This document shows positions 12,178 to 23,100 of a DNA stretch of 64,000 nt, one piece after another. The DNA comes from Daphnia carinata (Eukaryota; Arthropoda; Branchiopoda; Diplostraca; Daphniidae). Below the pieces are notes generated by a model, which was given only the letters and a program-made list of their open reading frames with translations, was not told the origin of the DNA and searched no databases. The DNA lies in contig NC_081335.1 of NCBI RefSeq assembly GCF_022539665.2, positions 5,642,001-5,706,000 on the forward strand, written 5' to 3'. Made by a program: the position numbers and the translations under genes. Numbering within the stretch: position 1 is the first letter of the stretch; the number at the start of each line of letters is the position of its first letter.

Positions 12178-13605
12178 GAATAAACGTCTGCACTTTTTTT
12201 TATTTTCAAAAGTATCGGTATCGGCTATTTCATCGATCGATGGTTTTCCGATTATCGATCGATACTCATTTCAAAAAGTATCGAGCGACAGTCGGGAAAT
12301 TAAAAAAAACTATTTACGACGACTATTTCATCGAGTATCGGTACGATAGTCCCAAGCCTGCCAATGAATCGTCTCACCGAGATACGATTTCCTTATACTA
12401 GTCCATGCGTCTATAGTCGTTGCTGCATCTGTAGATTTGCTAAGAGCATCAATCAGCTGTAACCTTCTTTCATTGTATATAGTCTCCAGTCTGTTTGTAA
12501 AAAACGTTCGTCCATGTAAAACTAGATTCGGGGCCATACTATTAACTAGTTGTTTGAAACCAGGTTTCTCGACGGTATAAGTTGGTAAGACGTCAACAAC
12601 GAGGAAATTCTAAAAAGAAATATCAACATTTATGAAAGAAATACAGTAAATAGTCTAAATGAAATGAATTAATTACCAACACCCAACTATCAAGATCTTC
12701 TTGTGTAATTATGGCACATCTATTTACTGAAATAGGTGTGTTGTTGAGGCTTGTTGGATTATCCAGATGTTTTGCAGCATCTTCCCAAAGTTTAAGATGT
12801 CCAAGCTCCTTATTGGGATCATGATTCTAGAAGGGTATTATAAAAAATTATCGTGTTAGTCTGACATGCAAGAATATATATTTAAAAGATATGTAAGAAA
12901 ATACCAACAACCAAGAAATGCCTTTTGGCATTGTATCGAGAAGAATGAGGCACCACAAGTGGTTTTTCAGAACCATCCCTTTTCTTTTTTGGGACGCAGC
13001 CAGGATATAAACAACGATATAGACTGGCATTTTTGCCAGGCATTTCCCCTACACATGTGAAGAATTCTGCAGGTAAAACCAGTTTCTTTAAAGGAATTAC
13101 AGTGCTGCTACAAAAATACAAACAAAAAGTTAATCACACACAATACATTTGATAGTTAGATAAGAAATTGTTACCTAGCATTGGGTTGCGATACATGATT
13201 CGTATTTGGACATACATTCTCATAACCAAAATCTTCATTATCGGACAGCCCCGACATAGTTATTGTTGCACTGCTTCACTTTACAATACTATAATTGGAA
13301 AATATAAATACAATAATGAAATTTATGAAATTAATCTGACACTACTGACAGTACTTTTCAAAAAACGTTGACAGTTTGACTAGTGCACCACTTAAGTAGT
13401 AACATTCTTGGCACTTAACTATATTTACTATCACTAGATGGCGTGCAGTAAGAAATATTGATTGCAAAGTTGAGTTTGAGTTCGATCAAAAATTTTGAGT
13501 TTGATCGCGATCAAACTCATTCTTAAATGAGTTGAGCGATCGATCAATTTTTGAGTTTGAGTTTGATCTCGATCAAAAATTGAGTTCGATCACGGCAACT
13601 CTGGT

Positions 13606-14700
13606 TCCATCGAGTCCATGGATATTGTCATAGGTTGAGAGGCGTCAGGTTGGGACTCGGGAACTATCGTTTGGATTGGTATAGTCTGTGGTAAGGGATT
13701 GTCAATGGGTGGAACTGAAGGTTGGGAGGAAGAAGTTTCTTGGTTGGGAGTCCCCCCCCCCCTGAAAGTGGATCTTCCAATCTACATTGAAGAAAGGCTA
13801 TGGAAACTCTGGGGTCTACTTCTAAGGATGAAGTAACGGGGATTTCTGGTATTGTCTCTGTCTTCTTTTTTAGTCGTCTTCTGTTTTGGTTTTTGGGCTA
13901 TGGCTGGTTCTTTGTTTCGTCTTAAAGTTGGGTAGGGCTGTAACTAAAGTGGATTTCGTCGTCAAGGTCAGGGTATAACACTTCATTCTCTGCCACTCGA
14001 TAGCGTTCCCATCGAGCTTCAATTACAGTTCTAAACTCCTTCAGACGGGTTTGAATTACTCCAAAGTCTATTTACATTATTACTGCTTTTCAAACAAATT
14101 TCTCCTGAATGTTGCTATCCCTGATGACGACCCTGAAACTTCCTTTCCCTCCAATTCTGTCCTGACGATCCCACTGTGTCGGGACAAAAAATTTTAGGTG
14201 TATGCCTCTGACGTAAATGTAATTCTAGCGACCTGATTTCTCAAATCTAGAACAGAAACCAAGCCTACGAGATCCTGTTGTTCAACTTCCATACTACGCA
14301 CGAACCCATGTACCGCATGCATACTCAATCTCGGGGTTGGAAAGCCAAAATCGACATCTACGCTATTGAGCCACTTGGTAGCCATTGTCCCTCAGACAAT
14401 GCCAACAAAGTGGCTAAAGTCGGGAGGGAACATCTCCACACACTTAGGGAAAAGACACAAAAGGAGCTGAGAACTTGTTTGAGCTTGCAAATGACAAGGG
14501 GACTTACTTGAAGACAAACGAGACAACTGTCTGTATGAAAAACTTAATACGAACTGCCGTCACCCTCCAACAGGGGCAAAAAAGGAAAACAAAAAAAAAG
14601 GCTCACTATTTTTTGCAGGCCAATGCCCCCTACAGCCCTGCCCGCGAGGGCAGCACCGTAGGTGACATACACAAAAAACAAGAAAACTATAAAAACTAAC
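13606..14700 (-). mobile_element. LINE copy A, upstream part (decayed ORF1)
   Basis: This continues copy A beyond hAT-A. A start at 14385 (M-A-T-K-W-L-N-S-V-D-V-D-F-G-F) has a close parallel in copy B at 15614 (M-A-P-K-W-L-N-S-V-D-V-D-F-G-F). A P-x-F-x-x-D-T-V-G-S-S block follows. Frameshifts and stops occur throughout. A GC-rich motif around 14629-14660 (CCTACAGCCCTGCCCGCGAG) recurs at 15991 in copy B and probably belongs to the LINE 5' region. Confidence 0.65.
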
Positions 14701-14764
14701 ACTCTTAAACACAAAATTAATAACCAAAAGTACCAAAAGCAAAGAATAACTCATAATTTTGTGA

Positions 14765-16500
14765 TTTTTGTTGGGACCGACATTTGCCAACAAACGGTAG
14801 CGACTTTCAATAAATGGACAAGTATGAAATGCTACCTCTTGAAGTCCGACAATATCTAGGTTTCCGTCCCTGCAGAAGTTAAAAAGAATTTTACGCCGCT
14901 CGACTGACTTAGCTCCTTCAATGTTGATAGAAGCGATTTTTAATTTAGCAGTCATTTGGTAGTTTTCTTGGGTCGGGAAACGGACAAGGTCGGTTTAGAA
15001 TTGTGGTTGGTCAAGGTTTGTTTAAATCGTTTGTTTTGTGACATGGTTGGGATTTTAAGATTGTCTCTAGTTTTGTCGGTTTTCATGGTTTCAACTTCAA
15101 GAAAGGCTTTGAAACCCTGGGGTCTACTTCTAAGGGTGTAGTACCGGGGGTTTGTAGTACCGGGGGTTTCTGGTATTGTCTCATTTTTTAGTCGTTTCCT
15201 GTGCTGGTTTTTGTGCAGAGCTAGGTTCATTCTTTCGTCTTAAAGTTAGGGTAGTTGGAAATAAAGTGGCTTTCGTCGTCGCTCAGTCGGCAAGTAGGTT
15301 TCTGTCCATCATATTTAACCATGGCACGATAACTGCCAATAGTTATGTGGTGGAATATTTTCTAGTCAAAGACATCCGTACAATCATCCATTTGACGATC
15401 CCACTGTGTCGCGAAAAATCATTTTAGGTGTATGCCTCTGACGTAAATGTAATTCTATCGACCTGATTTTCGCATCTAGAACAGCAATTAGGCCTAAGAG
15501 ATCCTGTGCCTCAACTTTCATACTACGCACAAACCAATGTACCGCATGCATACTCAATCTCGAGGATTGAAACCCAAAATCGACATCTACGCTATTGAGC
15601 CACTTGGGAGCCATTTTCCCTCAGACAATGTCATCCAAGTAGCCGGGGGGGGAGATCTCCACACACTTAGGGAAAATGGGCCAAAAAGGGAACAAATACA
15701 CGAAAAACAACATTTGATTGAAAACTAAGACTAGAAACGAAGGGCTTGTGGACATAGAATGAGACAAGTACTATCGCAGTGCTGGACTACTGCAAAGCGA
15801 CTGAATTTGTCGACGACCGAAATACTGACTTACTGGTACAAGTACAACTGCAATACCAGACTACTACAAGACTAACTTAAAAATGGCTACTTAAAACTAA
15901 AAACGACCGCTCGCTGCCTCACAAGGCCCTGAGCCACTCGATAATTAACAAGTAAAAAAGCTGTCATAAGCACAGGCAAGTCCGTGCCTTCCTACAGCCC
16001 TGCCCGCGAGAGCAGCACCGTAGGTGACAGCGGGATCCACCTGTTTGCAGGTGTACCGAAACTCTTTGGAATGAGAGACAGTAAAAATAAACAAACCCAA
16101 GGACTTCCCAAATAACGTAGGTAAGGGATCCTGGCTAGTGGTTCACCTCTTTGTATGCCTTTCTAGACCCACAAAGGATTCAATGGTGGCCACAGGAATC
16201 ATACAGCGCGGAGCGTCGAAGGCGAGTGTGACCTGCGACCGTCGCAAAACATCCGAAGCATCTGTGTTGCTTGAAAAGGAGCTAACCGATCCTGTTTGGT
16301 CATCAGCATGAACTCCCCACAGTCTGCAATTTTCTTCTTGCACAGGCCGCTCCGCCGAGGTGGGACTTTAAGACGTGATGGCTGGGGTGGTTGGGGAGTA
16401 ACATACTTAGACTTATATGGGTTGGTGGCCGATGTGGTTGTCTGGGATTGGGCCGCGTTTCCCGAGCTTTCCGGATCTTCCCGTTTCACACTAGTTCTGC
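14765..16500 (-). mobile_element. LINE copy B, 5' part only
   Basis: Same strand and family as copy A. ORF1 pieces lie at 16489-16143 and 15614-14952, and the endonuclease start at 14955 (M-T-A-K-L-K-I-A-S-I-N-I-E-G-A) keeps the catalytic G-L-Q-E-V. Similarity to copy A stops sharply at about 14765, after N-V-G-P-N-K, so the 3' three quarters are missing. ORF1 ends in TGA overlapping the ORF2 start as ATGA. ORF1 has several frameshifts. Confidence 0.7.
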
Positions 16501-18780
16501 CGGTTGCTCAATACTGCTAGAGCCGGGGCAACTCCGGCTCCTTCCTCGTTCTTCTCTGGAACTTGGTTGATATCTGATAAGGCCAGAGTACTTCGGCGTT
16601 AGGGCTTCTTTGAAGGCCGCCAGGGGGTAAGGTGTTTCGACACTATTGGAAGCGTATGTTGAGGTGGGAAGATATATCCTGAGGCTCAGTTGCAGCTGTT
16701 GCGAAGCGGTTTAATTGTTTGATTTGCCGCCTTCGTCCTGTGGTATTGCTAATCTCCCTTCGCTGCTGTGAGACATATTTATTGAGGGATAAGGCAAAAA
16801 CAAAAAAAAAGAGTGGGGAGAGTATACTCAATGGCAATCCGACCACGTGACAAAAAGAAAATCAAAAACTTAGAATTGATCTGATTCAAAAACCAACCTT
16901 TACGTGGAAATAAAAAATGCAAAGAAGATAGGAGAAAAGGATAAAAGGCAAAATTTTCTCACCCACGTCGACTTCGCCACCCACGTGGTTACTCACAAAT
17001 AAAAGAGATGAGAAAAAACAACTCTTCCCACAGTACTGCAACAAGGTACAATAGCTTTCATTAAGATGAATGCAACTTAATATTTAAAAATATTTACAAT
17101 TCGAAGGATCATGAAGGGAATAGTCAGCCCGTGATCTGGCTTTACCTTAAATAGTTGAAGTAGCTGTTGAATTAGCTTGGAAATTGCTAGTTTTTTCTAT
17201 TTTTTGTAACTGTATAGAATTAAATGGTGTCTATAGCTGTTGCTTTGAACTTACTTTAAACTTACCTTTTAACTTACTTTAATTTCGGTATGTTTTTTCT
17301 TTACTGGCGAAGCTATTTATATCCCAGATAACAAAATTACACCTTGAAACATGGAACATTTGAGTTTTTAAAATTTTTTTCAATGTGGCTTTATTGTTTG
17401 ATCTGGCGTGGTTCTCTTTCTCGGGTAAGTTTGTTAGGTTCGGTTTATTGGAGCAAAGCGGAAAAAACGGGACACACAGCTTTTAGAATGACGGTTTTCA
17501 CCTTCACAGAAGCCCTTGGACGTTTTAGCTTAAGCTTTATACTGGTAGTACTTTAGATCTTAGTGAATTGTGTATATATAAAATGAAGGTATTTTATATT
17601 TACTCAGAGTCTGCTGCATTTCATTCAGAATCAATTGGATTTTTTTAACTTCATTTGACCCCTGTTGAATCATCTGGCTCATCATTTTTCCTGTGCGAGA
17701 AATATTAAAGTAAGAATGGAATTTAATGTAGAACTACTAAACAGAATTTGAAACATTAACCACTTCAGCTTATTTGTCGAAGAAGTGTTGAGAAGTGTGT
17801 CCTCCAAATCAGGGGTGGCTTTTTATTCAAGGAGAAACATACATCCACTACTTCTTAATTACTGTAACTTATTTGAATGAGTCAAGTGAACTTAGCCGTA
17901 GAATATTGCGTTGGAAAAAAATATTCACCTGAATTTTTTTTTACCTAACAATTTCTCCCATCCTCCCACCCCATATCCTAAGGCTAAATCGCGGGTAGGG
18001 ACAATCTATGCGGACTGCTTTAAGGGCGATCCAATATTTTGCGTCTATGACTTGTTTCATAGAATCCTGACGGGTTTTATATTTTAAAGATTAAAGATAA
18101 AAAGCGTTACTTTATCTTTCTAAGGCAAAAAACCCGATAAATTTGAGTACAACATTTATTACAAGAAAGGAATTCCGGCGTGAGATACCGTAAGACCTAT
18201 CCTACGCGTGGTAAAAGAGCAAAATTAGAATGGGGTGATCAAGTTCTTCTGGTCGGGACTGCATAACTTTCAAAAATCGGAGGGTAGGAAAAAATTAAAA
18301 ACAAAATAAATGATAATAAATGTTTCTTTAAAAATTTTTGTTTAACAGTGGATGTGTAACCTCAGTGTGCTTAGGCTTTAAACTTGTTGAATGTACTGAT
18401 AGAGAAAAGAGGGGAAAAAGAACTACCTTTTGTTTGTAGTTTTGATTGAATTGAGCCTTCATTTTATCGTGATAGTGCTTCGCAAAAGAGGTCTGTGTAA
18501 GGATGTTGGAAACTTGATATGGATGGCGTACCTGATTTTGGTTCGAGAAAACTACCCAACTACTACTAGCAAATTGGTTTTCTTCGTTTTCTTTGCGAGC
18601 ATCGGGTAGCATCTTGGTGTTTTGGTTGTGCTGATAAACCATCATGTGATTCCATCTGTTGAGTTTCAGACTCAGAAATGTTGCGTGTGAAATCGAATTC
18701 AGGAATTGGCGCTTGATGACACTAATTCTCAAATTGTTGCATATGTCAGTAAGAACCAATTGATATTCAATCGACGGATG
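16501..18780. other. Stretch without recognised genes
   Basis: The first few hundred bases may be LINE 5' sequence. The rest is AT-rich with only short open frames, including a 70-codon plus-strand frame at 17344-17556 and a 143-codon minus-strand frame at 18328-18759. The latter directly follows the Gypsy integrase end and may be part of that element. I see no convincing gene. Confidence 0.4.
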
Positions 18781-18789
18781 AAATTGATC

Positions 18790-19100
18790 ATTTCTGTTTC
18801 CCTGGATTAAAGGTTGCTGATCGCTTGCATTGGTGATTAACGTGCATATTGATACAGATTGTCGGCTATATCTACTGTATTATACGAGTATACTTTTAAA
18901 ATTCTATCAGGGCCTTTATATTTCGAAGTGAATTTCTTACTATCTCCTTCTTTAACTCCTCAAGTATCTAACAACACTGTCCTACATACGTATAATTTTT
19001 CTTTGGTCCGTTTATTGTATTGCTCTCATTGGCGATTCCTTGCTTCATCTCTTCACGGACTCGTTAAAAACTGTAGATTAAACGTTCAGTTATGTTACTG
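18790..19100 (-). pseudogene. Ty3/Gypsy integrase C-terminal fragment
   Basis: In the minus-strand frames, E-G-D-S-K-K-F-T-S-K-Y-K-G-P-D-R-I-L is the GPY/F module found at the C-terminus of Gypsy integrases, followed by N-T-V-D-I-A-D-N. Frameshifts are needed to read it. It sits downstream of the RT pieces at 19.3-21.2 kb in the proper pol order. Confidence 0.6.
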
Positions 19101-19299
19101 CCATAATGAGATGAAGACTTGTTTGTGGGACTGTTTGGGGAAGTATCAAGAAATTCGTTAATGGGAATATAGGATCTCAACCATGAGTGAATAACATGAA
19201 ATGTGAAGTGTCGAAGAGTGAACTGAGCTACGATAAGCAAATAAACACACGTTACTAGGGAAGTGCTCAATTTATTACAAGCAATTTGTTCTTTGGCTC

Positions 19300-19990
19300 C
19301 CGAAGAAAAGGTTTTTTGCTAAGATCTTTATGAGTTAGTCTAGGTAATGGCGTAGCAATCGATTCAAAATCTAAAATAATTTTTTTAATATCCGGCTAAT
19401 CTGAAAATAATCTTACAGAATTTGGTGTTTTAAAATTTGCAATTTTGTCGCTTTTTCCCGGATCAGGCTTAATATCATCCGACGAGATGACATGATCTAG
19501 ATAATTTACTGAGCGTTTAATAAAACCCTCATTTCTTAAATTTTAATTGCGTTTTTCAGCAAATAAAAAATTTCACGGATATCGCAATAACTCGTTTTCA
19601 AATGTGTCCGAAAAGATTATTACGTCTTTACTTCCTAAAACGTCTTTCAGTACGTAATTTATTATTCGTTGAAATGTAGCAAGTGCATTGCACAAGCCAA
19701 ACTGTTTTCTACTAAACGCCGCTATTTGATAGCTGGATCATCTAACTAAATTTGCCATTGCCAGAGGCTAAATCGAGAGTTATGAAAAATTTTATTCCGT
19801 ATAATTTTTCTAACGTTTCGTCTGACCTAGGCATAAGAGCGAATCCATTTTCGTAACATTATTTATTTTGCGGTAATCGACGCAAAATATTACTTCTCTA
19901 TTTTTTTCTTTACTAAAACCACGGGTGAAGCTCACGGAGAACGCGAATATTGAATTAAAATCTGCGTATACCATTTCTTGCACTTCATCC
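19300..19990 (-). pseudogene. Ty3/Gypsy reverse transcriptase, main part
   Basis: Read on the minus strand: F-C-V-D-Y-R-K-I-N-N-V-T, then F-I-T-L-D-L-A-S-G with the first catalytic Asp, then V-I-I-F-S-D-T in the YxDD region, where the usual Y-L-D-D is degraded to G-S-K-D. Y-L-D-H-V-I-S-S-D-D-I-K-P-D-P and I-A-T-P-L-P-R-L-T follow. This is the standard Gypsy RT block order. Frameshifts and in-frame stops make it a dead copy. The start of this RT is displaced to 21019-21158 by a small DNA element. Confidence 0.82.
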
Positions 19991-20023
19991 TCTCATAATT
20001 CATTTCATTATTTATTACTTATA

Positions 20024-21018
20024 CAGTACCCACCAAACGATTGGGTACACATCTGGTTTGCGTTGACGAATTTTCGTCTTTCTAAGAAAGGGGTTTTTAC
20101 ACGCCACACGGCTATTCATGTCGAAACTTTTTCAAACCCGACGAACAGAAGATAAAGATACGGATTTTTTTGTAGCGAGTCTAATGTCCTGAGTAAGACT
20201 AGGTAGAGTTTTCCTGCGGTCTCTTTTTGACAATAAGTGTAGATATCTAGCTGTTCGGTTTAAATTTTCCGTTTCTCACTTTTTTAACTTCACGTTTGCA
20301 AATGAGACTAGTTTCACTAAAATTATCGACAACATGTTTCACGGCGCTTACACTTCCACCTAGTACAAGAGAAATTTTGGGAAGAGAAGCGTGTGCTTGG
20401 GAATACAATGATTTTTTCGAGACGTTTTCAATAGCTCAATTAAAATCCTGAATTAATATTATTAAACATAATAGTCTTTGCTTAAAACTACAGAAGAAGA
20501 GAAACTCTTTCTTTGTACAAGTTTTCTTGTTCAAGTACGAGAGTGCCTTAAATTTTATACCCAGCGCCGCTAGTGGCGTCGGCACAAAGCAGGATTCTAG
20601 TCTCGTAGAATTCTGAGTGCATCAGCTTTGGTGTATACGGAAATATTTTTTAGTTGGTACAACTTAAAAAAAAAACATTCTCTTCAGATATGATAATAAA
20701 CAGGGCGTCGTTTGAAAAAAAATCAATTGAGCTTGTTTTAAAGAATTTTATTCGTATTTTTTAAGACGCTGGTTTAAACATGGCGTTTATGGGGGTAAAT
20801 CGAGTGAACATACTTTACGCCTTTGATGAAACTGTAACTATTTTTTCTATGTTTGTAAAACATAGACGCAGACCATTTTCTCTTCTGATGGAGGGAAAGA
20901 GAAAAAAAAATGTAACACTAACCATTAAAAAAATATGAAAGTTTTCCTGGGACCTATACCACCATAAGAATGCACTAAAAAAGCACGATGTACGTATCTA
21001 ATCGTTTGCTGGGTACTG
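20024..21018. mobile_element. 995-bp TA-flanked inverted-repeat element inside the Gypsy RT
   Basis: The left end CAGTACCCACCAAACGATT and the complement of the right end CAGTACCCAGCAAACGATT are near-identical inverted repeats, flanked by TA on both sides. The two halves of the Gypsy RT (I-R-Q-R-P-Y on one side, D-E-V-Q-E-M-V on the other) would be adjacent without it. TA flanks and CAGT ends suggest a nonautonomous Tc1/mariner-like element. I see no transposase inside. Confidence 0.75.
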
Positions 21019-21158
21019 TATGGGCGTTGTCTAATGGAACATGGTCTTTGTGTGTCAATGGTATGTTTAATAAAGTACGTGGTTCCTAAATATGAATCTT
21101 TTGACGCGAACAACTCGTGGAAGTCAATTAATGATTTCGAGAGCGGCTTGAAATTCAA
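21019..21158 (-). pseudogene. Ty3/Gypsy RT, N-terminal part
   Basis: In the minus frame, F-H-E-L-F-A-S-K-D-S-Y-L-G-T-T, then K-H-T-I-D-T and S-I-R-Q-R-P-Y are the standard lead-in to a Gypsy reverse transcriptase. The open frame runs on into the inserted element, which is not part of the gene. Confidence 0.75.
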
Positions 21159-21600
21159 GGGTTGATTTCGGAAATTAAAACTGGCTCATATATTACGTTA
21201 CGCTTGTCTTCTAATTTACTTAAAGCTATTTTCCCGATGTCTTCACGAATTTTTTCAATTACGCCAAACGTAGTGTGACATGGAATTTAGACTTAATGTA
21301 ATGAATGATTTTCGACCACAACCTCATACGTTCCATCTCCCGACTCAGTGAATTCTTGAATATAAATGTCCGATTGTAATATATAAATACTGTATTTTGA
21401 AGGGACATACGGGAATGAAACTTTCATATATGTTGCAATTACTAAGGCAATAACGTCGTCTTTTTGATCATCGTAACTGCAATGTGAAGTACCGTAGAGA
21501 TGGGCCTTGCTCATCACTTGTTAAGTAAATGCTCGATTCGGCTTCTCCATCTACCCGAAATCCGTGCTTCTGTATTGCATCCCATCCAAGGCTACAGTCC

Positions 21601-21828
21601 TCAAAAACCCCACTGAACAATAAGCACCTGTCTCAAAACCGACTCTCTGTACCGTACGAGTAACGTAACTCTTCCCAGCGTATGTAATTTCTTCTCATCT
21701 ACATAATATAAATCAAAATCAAGCTGACTGCAGATCACTTGACATCGAGGGGGTAACTGTTTAAATAATCTCTTGTGAATAATGTTCTTAGTAGAACCTG
21801 CATCACATAATGCTTGTTGCTTGATCAA
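21601..21828 (-). pseudogene. Ty3/Gypsy aspartic protease fragment
   Basis: A-L-C-D-A-G-S-T-K-N-I-I followed by F-K-Q-L-P and G-R-V-T-L-L-V-R-Y fits a retropepsin active-site region, with the D-T/S-G triad as D-A-G. It lies between gag and RT as expected. About 75 codons are open. Confidence 0.65.
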
Positions 21829-21999
21829 AAAATCATTAAAGGGCTCGTTAGGAATGATTTATTCGTTATTGTTGTGAATTTTGCAGCTTCTTTGGATTTA
21901 AACTGAGGTTCGCTATTAACTTACCGGAAGTCACCGTTGATATCTTTTGGTTTCCCTGACATTGTGGGAACCTGGAATATTAGGTCTAGCAGAAGTGCT

Positions 22000-23100
22000 T
22001 AGCTTAGCACAATTATTATGGCCAATTTGATGACAAGAACAACAGATTGGAAGCTTATCTTATTACAAATTTTAACGTTGGAATTGACGGCAATGAGATT
22101 AATGTGGCCACGATATTAAAAAAAATTGCGAATTATTACAGGCTGGGTAGGTCTATATTTAGAATCATTAGCTGCTCTCGAAAAGAAAGGTAGAAATATT
22201 GTAGGCCTATTCGAAAATTAGCAAGTTGTTCAGTATTGGTATTGCTACTTATGCGCGGGGCAGGTGGTTTCCAATTTCTGTCCTGACTAACTTTATTTGT
22301 TGGAAAGAAAAACATGTTTTCTATATGGGGCGCCTGTTAATAAAGAAACGGTATCTTTTTTTATCAAGTTGGAGTTGTTCTACCGCCTGTGTAAACTCAT
22401 ATAGAACATTCGTAACGTCATCCTTCTCTGATTTTGGATTCTCAACGTGCTTATTTCCATGGCGAGTATTGACAACGGCTTTGTTTACGATCTCTTTTTG
22501 ATCAATTGACATTTGTTTAATCTCTTTTAATTCCGCATTTTTGGTGCCGTATGATTCGTCTATCGTCCTAACGAATTCATGTTTTTCACAGTTTTTCTCA
22601 AAGCTTCTACGCAAAAGGCATCAACGCGTGTCGATGGAGCAAATTCGTTGAAATCTTTAAATTCTTATATCGCACTTCAGCTTGCAATTTCGACTGAATT
22701 GCTTCAATCAATTTTTGCGCAAATTAACCGAAAAAGGCTTTTCTGCATAGCCTACATGATATGCCCTTTTAAAAATTTTCTGTAAACGATCAGCACAGCC
22801 TAATATTTGTTATCCTGGTTTACGTTTAGCTTCATTAAATTTCTTTAAATATATAAGTCAACATTTTAATCTCAATGAAAGTGATCAAGTAAGCATTCTG
22901 CAAGGAAATGACTATGCTACCAAGCATAGTCATGTGGATGTTTTTATACATCATTTGGATAACGGGAAAAGCTTTAGCTGTTAATTTTTCACGCAGCGCC
23001 TGAAAAGTATTCTCTTTTGGCCATCCTGACTCATCTACTATACCTTTAAAAAATTCGAGCTCAGAATCAAAACGAGAAATTGAGCTTCCAGAAGAAGAAG
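22000..23100 (-). pseudogene. Ty3/Gypsy gag remnant
   Basis: A degenerate CCHC-like knuckle (C-C-S-C-H-Q-I-G-H-N-N-C) is read at about 22000-22060. A 97-codon lysine- and glutamate-rich frame lies at 22321-22614. Further upstream, broken frames read D-R-L-Q-K-I-F-K-R-A-Y (22.75-22.85 kb) and E-S-G-W-P-K-E-N-T-F-Q-A-L (about 23.0 kb), which resemble a capsid domain. No LTR pair could be found around the element. Confidence 0.5.

Larger units (their letters stand above)
9692..12360 (-). mobile_element. hAT-B DNA transposon, nested in hAT-A
   Basis: Perfect 11-bp terminal inverted repeats, CAGGCTTGGGA at 9692 and its complement ending at 12360, are flanked by an exact 8-bp duplication CCAATGAA (9684-9691 and 12361-12368). 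The duplicated bases are codons of the hAT-A transposase just after its first catalytic Asp, and removing the insert restores that frame. Inside the ends are copies of GTATCGGTA and TATCGATCGATA. Total length is 2669 bp with one transposase gene on the minus strand. Confidence 0.95.
8075..13257 (-). pseudogene. hAT-A transposase, split by hAT-B and frameshifted
   Basis: Exons by eye: 13257-13175, 13107-12912 (BED-type zinc finger, Y-R-C-L-Y-P-G-C then R-H-F-L-N-H), 12826-12677, then 12609 down to 12361 where hAT-B enters. The frame resumes at 9683 and runs to 8826, with further exons from 8773 down to the stop at 8075. D-A-W-T-S and T-T-D-N-G-S-N carry the first two catalytic Asp. N-E-T-R-W-N and the C-terminal L-P-S-S-A-A-V-E-R-L-F-S dimerisation motif are present. 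Besides the insertion, one base is missing at a T9 run (8906-8914), so the copy cannot make full protein as read. Confidence 0.85.
7747..13605 (-). mobile_element. hAT-A DNA transposon, inserted in LINE copy A
   Basis: The ends are CAGACTTGCCGTG at the left and the complement of CAGAGTTGCCGTGA at the right. The flanking 8-mers GTTCCATC (7739-7746 and 13606-13613) are an exact target duplication of the length typical for hAT elements. Inside both ends there are many copies of GAGTTTGAG and GATCAAA in both orientations, a usual site for transposase binding. Without the inner hAT-B insertion the element would be about 3.2 kb. The transposase reads on the minus strand. Confidence 0.93.

Noticed and set aside
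18328-18759. Envelope-like gene after the Gypsy integrase
   Set aside because: The 143-codon frame has no signal peptide, furin site or membrane segment, so it is not called an envelope.
22908-22933. 11-bp perfect hairpin (ATGACTATGCT)
   Set aside because: It is short and lies in decayed gag sequence; no sign of an element end or RNA gene.
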